Source: Gemmatimonadaceae bacterium (GTDB taxonomy: Bacteria; Gemmatimonadota; Gemmatimonadetes; Gemmatimonadales; Gemmatimonadaceae). From it: a stretch of 34,498 bases of DNA. Below the pieces are notes generated by a model. The model was not told the DNA's origin and made no database searches. It was given only the letters and a program-made list of their open reading frames with translations. The position numbers were made by a program, and so were the translations under genes. Within the stretch, counting starts at the first letter, position 1, and each line of letters starts with the position of its first letter. The stretch lies in assembly GCA_019694735.1 (NCBI GenBank), contig JAIBBJ010000146.1, forward strand, positions 1-34,498, in the 5' to 3' direction. Of the stretch, positions 14,917 through 21,621 are shown piece after piece.

Positions 14917-14992
14917 TCGCCTCGCGCGGGCCCGCGTCCCGCCCGTGCGCGCGCGTTTCCGCGCCCGTGCGCACGCCGCGGGCGCGCGCCCG

Positions 14993-15901
14993 TCACGCCG
15001 TGAGGAACCCCTCGAGCAGCGCGATCATCCGCGCGTCGTGCGGGTCGGCGCTCACGTCGTCCTCGACGACGCTCTCGCGCGCCGCGGGGGTCTCCAGCAC
15101 GAGCGGGATGCCCGCCGTGCGCGGGTCGGCGAGGAGCCAGCGGAACGGCTCGGCACCGATCATCCCCTCGCCGAGGAGGGCGTGGCGATCCTTGTTGCTC
15201 GCGAACGGGTGCTGGCTGTCGTTCAGGTGGAAGAACGCCGGCGCCTCCCCCGTCGCGCGCACGAACGCGTCGATCGTCGCGCGCTGCGCGTCGGCCGACG
15301 TGTGGATGTCGTGCCCGGCGGCGAAGAGGTGGCAGGTGTCGAGCCCGTAGCCCGTGCGGTGCCGCCACTCGGGCGGGACCTGCGCGAGCATCGTCGCGAT
15401 CTCCTCCGGGGTGCGGCCCATGGTGCGGCCGGCGCCGGCGGTGTTCTCGATCAGCACGCGCGTGCCGCTCCCCTCGGGGACCTGCTCCAGCGCGTGGCGG
15501 ATGGCCAGCCCCACGCGCACGGCGGCGTCGGTGGGGTCCGAGTCGCCCGCCGAGCCGGGGTGGAAGCAGCAGCCCCACGCGCCGAGGACGCTGGAGCGCT
15601 CGAGTTCCTTGGCGAGGCCGGCGCGGGCGCGGAGCGCCTTCGGCTCCTCGGGGGAGGCGGTGTTGAGCACGTAGGCCGCGTGCACGAGCACGTGCTGCCG
15701 CGCGATGCCAGCGGCGGCGAGCGCGGCGTGCACCTTGGCGGCCTTGTCGGGCTTGAGGGTGACCTTCTCGTTGTAGTACGTGGGCGGCGCGGTGAAGACC
15801 TGCAGTGCGCGGGCGCCGGCGGCGGCGGCGCGCTGCACGGCGAGCGGGAGCCCGCCGTCGTCGGCCGGGTGCACGCCGAGGATGCGATGCGGCACGGTCA
15901 T
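14993..15901 (-). CDS. nfo: Deoxyribonuclease IV (AP endonuclease, Nfo family)
   Basis: The 302 aa TIM-barrel enzyme cuts DNA 5' of abasic sites in base excision repair and binds three zinc ions. Family segments are visible: ILGVHPADDGGLPLAVQRAA at the start, ALQVFTAPP, VLVHAAYVLNTAS, FHPGSAG, VLIENTAGAG, GYGLDTCHLFAAGHDI, FFHLNDSQHPFASNKDRH and HALLGEGMIG, ending in IPLVLETP. The ligand His, Glu and Asp residues in these motifs are retained. The ATG at 15901 overlaps the stop of the response-regulator gene (ATGA). Usual length is about 280-300 aa, so it is complete. Coupling to a two-component-type gene is unusual for this repair enzyme. Confidence 0.92.
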   Translation of the reverse strand: MTVPHRILGVHPADDGGLPLAVQRAAAAGARALQVFTAPPTYYNEKVTLKPDKAAKVHAALAAAGIARQHVLVHAAYVLNTASPEEPKALRARAGLAKELERSSVLGAWGCCFHPGSAGDSDPTDAAVRVGLAIRHALEQVPEGSGTRVLIENTAGAGRTMGRTPEEIATMLAQVPPEWRHRTGYGLDTCHLFAAGHDIHTSADAQRATIDAFVRATGEAPAFFHLNDSQHPFASNKDRHALLGEGMIGAEPFRWLLADPRTAGIPLVLETPAARESVVEDDVSADPHDARMIALLEGFLTA

Positions 15902-16575
15902 GCGTCCCCCTTGGGGCCGAGGTCCACCATCCTCTGGCCGCGCGCGTACTCGACGGTGCGCGGGTCCTCGAGTGCCGAGAGCCGCTTCACGACGGCGGCG
16001 ATGCGGCGCGCCTGCTCGTCGATCGCCTCGAGGATGGCGGCGCGCTCGCCCTCCGGCACCATGCCGCCGGAGAGGAGCGAGCTGTTGGTGAGGAGCGCGG
16101 CGAGCGGGTTGTTGATCTCGTGCTGGAGCGCGAGGGAGAGCTCGCCGACGCCGGCGAGGTAGCGCGCCTCGCGCAGCGCCTGCTCGGCGGCGCGCTGGGC
16201 GGCAGCGGTCTCCATGCGGCGCGCAGCGATGCGGAGGCGCGCGGCGATGTCCTCGGGGGTCACCGGCTTGGAGAGGTAGTCGTCGGCGCCGGCGTCGAGG
16301 ACCTGCTCCAGCGAGTGCATCCCGCTCTGCGCGGTGACGACGAGGAGGTAGGCGTGGCGGCCGTCGGGATGGCCGCGGATGCGGCGGCAGACCTCGAGCC
16401 CGTCGAGGCCGGGCATCTGCCAGTCGAGGACGACCATCTCCGCCGGGGCGCGGTCGAACGCGGCCCAGACGGCGCCGCCGTCGGCGTGCTGCTCGGCCTC
16501 GTGCCCGTGGACCTCGAGCACCGCGGCGACCAGCTCGCGCATCAGTTCGTCGTCGTCGGCCAGCAGCACGCGCAT
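15898..16575 (-). CDS. Response regulator receiver fused to a HisKA-like domain without an ATPase domain
   Basis: The 225 aa product opens with a full receiver domain (residues 1-120): acidic pair Asp7/Asp8, phospho-acceptor Asp51 in VVLDWQMPG, Thr81 and Lys103 in LSKP. A coiled linker (about 121-140) leads into a histidine-kinase dimerisation segment with the H-box GELSLALQHEINNPLAAL (His152). Kinases normally continue with N, G1 and G2 ATP-binding boxes. Here the protein ends about 70 residues later with no HATPase domain. The frame closes at a stop that overlaps nfo, so truncation by the window is excluded. It could be a phosphotransfer or docking protein that depends on another kinase. 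The ATG at 16575 gives the intact receiver start MRVLLADDD. Confidence 0.85.
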   Translation of the reverse strand: MRVLLADDDELMRELVAAVLEVHGHEAEQHADGGAVWAAFDRAPAEMVVLDWQMPGLDGLEVCRRIRGHPDGRHAYLLVVTAQSGMHSLEQVLDAGADDYLSKPVTPEDIAARLRIAARRMETAAAQRAAEQALREARYLAGVGELSLALQHEINNPLAALLTNSSLLSGGMVPEGERAAILEAIDEQARRIAAVVKRLSALEDPRTVEYARGQRMVDLGPKGDA

Positions 16576-16582
16576 CAGCGCC

Positions 16583-17434
16583 TCACCATGCGAGGGTCCC
16601 CGTCCGCACCAATGTGCGCGGCCAGGCGCCGCCGCGCTGGCTCGACGTCCACGCGATCGCCAGCCGGGTCCCGCGCACGGCGATGCGCGGGGCGCGCGAC
16701 TCGCCGGTGGCGTCGGTCGCGTCCTGCCGCGCCTCGAAGAGGTGGCCCTGCGTGCGCGAGACGGCCACGCCGAGCCGCGGGAGGCGGCTGTTCGGGTCCT
16801 CGTACACCACGACGACGGTATCGCCCCGCGAGGCGACGGCGGCGAGCGAGGGGCGGTCGCCGTAGACGATGGGCACCGGCTCGTGGAAGCGGGTGCCGCG
16901 CTCCATGGTGTGGGTGAAGAAGAGGCCGGCGCCCTCGCGGGCGTCGAGGAAGTAGGCGAGGTGGAGCCAGCCGCTGAGCGAATCGGCGGCGATGAACGGC
17001 GCCGGGCGCGCGCAGCCGTCGGTGCCGGCGTCCATCGTGTCGGCGGAGACGGCGGGGTGCCAGGTGCGGCCGTCGTCGTCGGAGCGGGCCACGCGGAGGA
17101 GCACGCTGGAGTCGGGACGGACGGCGAACCAGCTCGCATACGCGGTGTCGGCGAGGGCGCGGGCGGCGCGGCGGGTGGCGACGCAGAGGCCGGGCTCGTC
17201 GGGCCATGCGGGCGGCGTCCACGCGGGGACGAGGCGCGGCGCGCCGGTGTCGCCGAGCGCGAGACGGAGCGTGTCGTCGAGCGCGCCCGGCGCGACGGTG
17301 ACCGGCGCATCCCAGCGGACCGGCTCGGGCACGCACGCGGTGGCGAGCGCAGCGAGCGTAGCGAGCGCGAGCCCGACGGCCGGCGCGCGCAGGCGCGCGA
17401 GGGTGCGGGGCGACGGCGCGGGCGGGCGGTGCAT
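16583..17434 (-). CDS. Lipoprotein with Asp-box (sialidase/BNR-like) sequence
   Basis: The 283 aa product has a lipoprotein signal (hydrophobic GLALATLAALATAC, lipobox Cys at about residue 34). The mature part has beta-propeller features: one exact Asp-box SDDDGRTW, matching S-x-D-x-G-x-T-W, and further diverged repeats (LHLAYFLDAREGAGLFFTH, VVVVYEDPNSRLPRLGVAVS, LAIAWTSSQRGGAWP). Asp boxes occur in sialidases and many non-enzymatic propellers; catalytic Arg/Glu/Tyr residues of sialidases are not evident. It starts 61 bp from the divergent dehydrogenase gene and ends 7 bp before the response regulator, so it probably leads that operon. Confidence 0.75.
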   Translation of the reverse strand: MHRPPAPSPRTLARLRAPAVGLALATLAALATACVPEPVRWDAPVTVAPGALDDTLRLALGDTGAPRLVPAWTPPAWPDEPGLCVATRRAARALADTAYASWFAVRPDSSVLLRVARSDDDGRTWHPAVSADTMDAGTDGCARPAPFIAADSLSGWLHLAYFLDAREGAGLFFTHTMERGTRFHEPVPIVYGDRPSLAAVASRGDTVVVVYEDPNSRLPRLGVAVSRTQGHLFEARQDATDATGESRAPRIAVRGTRLAIAWTSSQRGGAWPRTLVRTGTLAW

Positions 17435-17459
17435 CGCTGAAGTGTCACCCTCCCGCGAT

Positions 17460-17465
17460 TAGATT
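17460..17465 (+). promoter_or_regulatory. Candidate -10 element (TAGATT) for the dehydrogenase operon
   Basis: TAGATT lies in the 61-bp divergent gap, 30 bp before the ATG at 17496. It is followed by a pyrimidine-rich leader like that behind the TATATT at 5401. CTGAAG lies 17 bp upstream as a poor -35. Confidence 0.3.
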
Positions 17466-17495
17466 TCCACCTCCGACCCCTCACCCCTCCGCGCC

Positions 17496-19130
17496 ATGTC
17501 GACCTTCTCGCCCAGCGGCATCCGCACGCTCCCGCCGCACGTCAACGAGCCGATCAAGGGGTACGCCCCCGGCTCCCCCGAGCGCGCCGCGCTGCAGGCG
17601 CGGCTGAAGGCGATGGAGTCGGAGTGCCCGGACATCCCGGTGGTGATCGGCGGGAAGGAGATCCGCACCGGCGACACGGCGAAGGCGGTGTCGCCGCACA
17701 AGCACGGGCACGTGACCGCGACGTACCACAAGGCCGGCCCCGAGCACGTGCGCCAGGCGATCGAGGCCTCGGCGCAGGCGTGGAAGGAGTGGAGCGAGTG
17801 GACGTGGGAGCAGCGGGCGTCGGTGTTCCTCAAGGCCGCCGACCTGCTCGCCGGCCCGTGGCGCGACACGCTGAACGCGGCGACGATGCTCGGCCAGTCG
17901 AAGACGGTGTTCCAGGCCGAGATCGACGCGGCGTGCGAGATGGCGGACTTCTTCCGCTTCAACCCGGCGTACGCGCGCGAGCTCTACACCGAGCAGCCGG
18001 TCTCGACCGGCGGGACGTGGAACCAGCTGGAGTACCGCGCGCTCGAGGGGTTCGTGTACGCGGTCTCGCCGTTCAACTTCACGGCGATCGGCGGCAACCT
18101 CGCCGGCTCGCCGGCGCTGATGGGCAACACGGTGCTCTGGAAGCCGGCCGCGACGGCGATGCTGTCGGGCTGGTACACGTACAAGCTGCTGGAGGAGGCC
18201 GGGCTCCCGCCGGGCGTGATCAACTTCCTCCCCGGCGACCCGGTCGCGATCAGCGACGTCGCGCTCTCGCACCGTGACCTCGCGGGGGTGCACTTCACCG
18301 GCTCCACCGGCGTGTTCAACGCGATGTGGGGCACGATCGGGCGGAACATGGGGTCGTACCGCTCGTACCCGCGCATCGTGGGCGAGACGGGCGGCAAGGA
18401 CTTCATGATCGCGCACCCCTCGGCGGACGTGCAGGCATTCGCGGTGGGCGTGGTGCGCGCGGCGTTCGAGTACCAGGGCCAGAAGTGCTCGGCCTGCTCG
18501 CGCATCTACGTGCCGAAGAGCCTCTGGCCCGAGGTGCGCGACCGGATGATCGCGATGATCCAGGACATCCGGATGGGCGACGTGAACGACTTCCGGAACT
18601 TCATGGGCGCGGTGATCGACGCGCGCGCCTTCGACCGGATCGCGGGCTACCTCGCGGACGGCAAGGCGAACGCGCGGATCCTCGCCGGCGGCGGCACCGA
18701 CAAGGGCACCGGCTACTTCGTGCAGCCGACGCTGGTGCAGACGGAGGACCCGTCGTACCGGTTGATGTGCGAGGAGATCTTCGGCCCGGTGGTGACGGCG
18801 TACGTGTACGACGACGCGAAGTGGAGCGAGACGCTGGAGCTGGTGGACCGCACCTCGCCGTATGCGCTCACGGGCGCGGTGTTCTCGCAGGACCGCACCG
18901 CGCTGGCCGAGGCGCACGCCAAGCTGCGCCATGCGGCGGGCAACTTCTACGTGAACGACAAGTGCACGGGCGCGGTGGTGGGCCAGCAGCCGTTCGGCGG
19001 CGGGCGCGGCTCGGGCACCAACGACAAGGCGGGCTCGAAGCTCAACCTGCTCCGCTGGGTCAGCCCGCGGACGATCAAGGAGACCTTCGTGCCGCCGAAG
19101 GACTACCGCTATCCCTTCATGGCCGAGTGA
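17496..19130 (+). CDS. pruA: 1-pyrroline-5-carboxylate dehydrogenase (L-glutamate gamma-semialdehyde dehydrogenase)
   Basis: The 544 aa NAD-dependent aldehyde dehydrogenase oxidises glutamate semialdehyde to glutamate, the second step of proline catabolism. The length and opening with NEPIKGYAPGSPERAALQARL match the mitochondrial/P5CDH group. Catalytic Cys331 is in EYQGQKCSACSR and general-base Glu297 is in VGETGGKDF. Also visible are AVSPFNFTAIGGNL (cofactor binding), HFTGSTGVF and CEEIFGPVVTAYVY. The C-terminus GGRGSGTNDKAGSKLNLLRW is diagnostic for this family over generic aldehyde dehydrogenases. No proline dehydrogenase is in the window. The ATG at 17496 follows a short pyrimidine-rich leader. 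Confidence 0.93.
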   Translation: MSTFSPSGIRTLPPHVNEPIKGYAPGSPERAALQARLKAMESECPDIPVVIGGKEIRTGDTAKAVSPHKHGHVTATYHKAGPEHVRQAIEASAQAWKEWSEWTWEQRASVFLKAADLLAGPWRDTLNAATMLGQSKTVFQAEIDAACEMADFFRFNPAYARELYTEQPVSTGGTWNQLEYRALEGFVYAVSPFNFTAIGGNLAGSPALMGNTVLWKPAATAMLSGWYTYKLLEEAGLPPGVINFLPGDPVAISDVALSHRDLAGVHFTGSTGVFNAMWGTIGRNMGSYRSYPRIVGETGGKDFMIAHPSADVQAFAVGVVRAAFEYQGQKCSACSRIYVPKSLWPEVRDRMIAMIQDIRMGDVNDFRNFMGAVIDARAFDRIAGYLADGKANARILAGGGTDKGTGYFVQPTLVQTEDPSYRLMCEEIFGPVVTAYVYDDAKWSETLELVDRTSPYALTGAVFSQDRTALAEAHAKLRHAAGNFYVNDKCTGAVVGQQPFGGGRGSGTNDKAGSKLNLLRWVSPRTIKETFVPPKDYRYPFMAE

Positions 19131-19134
19131 GCGC

Positions 19135-20037
19135 GTGCGCTACCTGACCCTCGACGTCTTCACCCCCACGCCGTTCGGCGGGAACCAGCTCGCCGTCTTC
19201 CCCGATGCGCGTGGGATCCCCGAGGGTCTGCTGCTGCGGATCACGCAGGAGTTCAACTTCTCCGAGGTGACCTTCTGCTATCCGCCGGAGGACCCGGCGC
19301 ACACGCGGAAGGTGCGGATCTTCGTTCCCGAGAAGGAGATCCCGTTCGCGGGGCATCCGACGATCGGCACGGCGGTGGCGCTCGCGCTCACCGAGGGCGC
19401 GCTGCCGGGCGGGACGGGCCGGATGCAGCTCGAGCTCGGCGTCGGCACGCTGCCGGTGGACGTGCGGGTGGAGTCGGAGGGACGCGCGTGGGCGGAGTTC
19501 TCGGTGGTGAAGCTCCCCGAGGTGGGCCCGCACGCGCCGACGCTCAACACGCTGGCCGAGATCCTGTCGCTGGAGCCGGGCGACCTGATGGGCGGCGCGA
19601 TGTCGCCGCAGGCGGTCTCGTGCGGCTACCCGTTCCTGCTGGTGCCGCTCAAGTCGCTGAAGGCGCTCAAGGCGGCGCGGGTGCGGATGGACCGCTGGGA
19701 GCAGACGCTCCAGCGCTTCTGGGCGCCGGAGATCTTCGTCGCGGCGCGCGACCCCGAGCAGGGGGAGCACCACTGGCGGGCGCGGATGTTCGCGCCGGGC
19801 ATCCGCGTGCCCGAGGACCCGGCGACGGGCTCGGCGGTGGCGGCGTTCGGCGGCTGGCTCGCGATGAAGGAGCCGAAGGCCGAGGGCTCGTTCGCGTGGT
19901 CGGTGGACCAGGGGATCGAGATGGGGCGGCCGAGCCGGCTCGACGTGAGCGCGGACAAGGCGGGCGGCCAGGTGACGGCGGTGCGCGTCGCGGGTCGCGC
20001 GGTGCTGGTGAGCGAGGGGGCGCTCCGGCTGCCCTGA
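19135..20037 (+). CDS. PhzF-family isomerase-like protein
   Basis: The 300 aa product has the PhzF diaminopimelate-epimerase fold. The N-terminal half has TLDVFTPTPFGGNQLAVFPDA and FNFSEVTFCYPP, with the family's acid-base Glu in the SEVTF motif. EIPFAGHPTIGTAVAL follows. The C-terminal half has ARMFAPGIRVPEDPATGSAVAAFGGWL, the second signature. PhzF acts in phenazine synthesis, but most relatives have unknown substrates and no phenazine genes are here. The GTG at 19135 is 4 nt after the pruA stop, so the two are co-transcribed; a role with amino-acid intermediates is inference. Confidence 0.88.
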   Translation: MRYLTLDVFTPTPFGGNQLAVFPDARGIPEGLLLRITQEFNFSEVTFCYPPEDPAHTRKVRIFVPEKEIPFAGHPTIGTAVALALTEGALPGGTGRMQLELGVGTLPVDVRVESEGRAWAEFSVVKLPEVGPHAPTLNTLAEILSLEPGDLMGGAMSPQAVSCGYPFLLVPLKSLKALKAARVRMDRWEQTLQRFWAPEIFVAARDPEQGEHHWRARMFAPGIRVPEDPATGSAVAAFGGWLAMKEPKAEGSFAWSVDQGIEMGRPSRLDVSADKAGGQVTAVRVAGRAVLVSEGALRLP

Positions 20038-20050
20038 GGCGATCGCGCGG

Positions 20051-20065
20051 GGCCGCGGCGCGGCC
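20051..20065. terminator. Possible hairpin between convergent genes
   Basis: GGCCGC-GGC-GCGGCC is a short perfect inverted repeat in the 40-bp gap between the PhzF stop and the diguanylate cyclase stop. The stem is short and there is no T-run, so support is weak. Confidence 0.35.
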
Positions 20066-20077
20066 GCGCGCCCCGGC

Positions 20078-21295
20078 TCACTCGTGCGGCGTGTCCACCG
20101 TGCGGATCATCGCCGGGGTGCTGTGGCGCGCGCGGCCGGGGCTGCCGGCGTCGAAGGCGCGCATCCCGGCGTGCCAGACCACCGCCCGGTCGCGGCCGCT
20201 CCGCTTCGCCACGTAGAGCGCCTCGTCGGCGCGGGCGAGCAGTGTCTTCGCGACCTCGTCGTCGCGGGCGGGGGCCGCGGCCACGCCGACGCTCGTCGTG
20301 ATGCGCCGCTCGGGCGGCAGCGAGTGGAAGCGGTGCGAGCGGAAGGCCTGCATCACGCGCTCGGCGAGGATGAGCGCGCCCTCGTCGTTGGAGTCGGGGG
20401 CGAGGATGGTGAACTCCTCGCCGCCGATGCGCGCCACGACGTCCACCTCGCGCGCCGTCTCGCGCAGCAGCGCGCCGACCTCGCGGATGACCTCGTCGCC
20501 GGTGAGGTGGCCGTACTCGTCGTTGATGTGCTTGAAGTGGTCCACGTCGATCGCGAGGACCGCGACGTGCTTCTTGCCGCGGATCGCGCGCGAGACCTCG
20601 CGCTCGGCGAGCTGGTTGAGGCCGCGCCGGTTGAAGCAGCCGGAGAGCGGGTCGGTGAGGACGATCGCCTCGAGGTGCGCCCGCATCCGGTTGTACGCGC
20701 GCCCGATGATGGTCACCGGGTCGGGCATCTGGTCGGCCGCCTCGTCGTACTGGGCCGAGAAGTCGCCCTCCTGGGCCTTGGCGAAGACGCGCACGAGGTT
20801 GCGCATCCGCTTGGTCAGGTGGCCCTGCAGCGCCGCGTAGGCGGTGACGCCGATCGCGTAGAGCGCGAGGGTCCAGAGCTCCTCGCCCGGGTACGGCATG
20901 CGGCCCGCGTCGGCGGCGAAGGCGATGAGCATCGTGTAGCCGACGGCGACCAGCACGAGGTTCGCGATCGTGGCGGTCCAGCCGAAGAACATCTGCGTCA
21001 CCTGGACGGTGAAGACGCAGACCAGCAGCACGCGCTCGTAGTGCTCGGGCGGCGTGATGAGGAAGACGAGGAGGAAGAGGAGGACGATGTCGCTCGCGAT
21101 GGTGGCCATCGCGAGGCGCAGCGTGGCCCGGCGGCGGCGCGCGACCCACCCGCGCATCAGCGCATGGAACCCCAGGTAGCCCACGATGAGCCCGAGCACG
21201 GCGAGCAGCGCCGGCCGCAGGCCGATCGTCGCGATGGCCACCGAGTCCGCGGAGATCACGCCGAACCACTTGAGCGTGACGGCCGCGAAGCCCAC
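20078..21295 (-). CDS. Membrane-bound diguanylate cyclase (GGDEF)
   Basis: The 405 aa product (from the GTG at 21295) has about five or six hydrophobic segments in the first ~165 residues. A short HAMP-like or linker helix follows (LVRVFAKAQEGDFSAQYDEAADQM), then a GGDEF domain of about 170 residues. The active-site loop reads GGEEF. An inhibitory RxxD site lies exactly five residues before it (REVD-VVARI-GGEEF), so c-di-GMP feedback is expected. Other marks are DPLSGCFNRRGL, AIDVDHFKHINDEYGH and ADEALYVAKRSGRDR. The frame stays open with coding-like codons for about 26-32 codons upstream, so the true start may be a CTG at 21373 or 21391. The protein makes c-di-GMP from GTP at the inner membrane; the signal sensed is unknown. 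Confidence 0.88.
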   Translation of the reverse strand: MGFAAVTLKWFGVISADSVAIATIGLRPALLAVLGLIVGYLGFHALMRGWVARRRRATLRLAMATIASDIVLLFLLVFLITPPEHYERVLLVCVFTVQVTQMFFGWTATIANLVLVAVGYTMLIAFAADAGRMPYPGEELWTLALYAIGVTAYAALQGHLTKRMRNLVRVFAKAQEGDFSAQYDEAADQMPDPVTIIGRAYNRMRAHLEAIVLTDPLSGCFNRRGLNQLAEREVSRAIRGKKHVAVLAIDVDHFKHINDEYGHLTGDEVIREVGALLRETAREVDVVARIGGEEFTILAPDSNDEGALILAERVMQAFRSHRFHSLPPERRITTSVGVAAAPARDDEVAKTLLARADEALYVAKRSGRDRAVVWHAGMRAFDAGSPGRARHSTPAMIRTVDTPHE

Positions 21296-21391
21296 GAGCC
21301 CGGCGAACAGCAGGCGATACCGGCCCTGCCAGAGCAGGACCTCGGCGTACGCGTGCTCCTCGGCTTCGATCAGTGCCGTGGGATCTTGCAG

Positions 21392-21621
21392 GGGGCCGGG
21401 CCGGTGCGGGGGATCAGGTGGGGAACGACGACAATTCCGCTACCAGTGGACCATCCGGCAAGAGGGAACGTCACGCTCCGGCCCGCCGCCGCTCCCGACC
21501 GCGGCCCGCCGTGGGCGCCCGTGGAGCCCGGCCGCACGACCGGACAGCGATTGGAGTGCGGTGCGGCGATCCCGCCCTGCGCCCCCGCACCTGCCCCGGC
21601 CTTCCGCGAGGAGGGCTGCGC
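21392..21621. other. Intergenic stretch upstream of the diguanylate cyclase gene
   Basis: About 230 bp (326 bp if the GTG start is used) lie between the diguanylate cyclase and the Omp85-like gene, both on the minus strand. I see no coding frame with good codon use, no strong hairpin and no convincing promoter pair. Confidence 0.5.
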
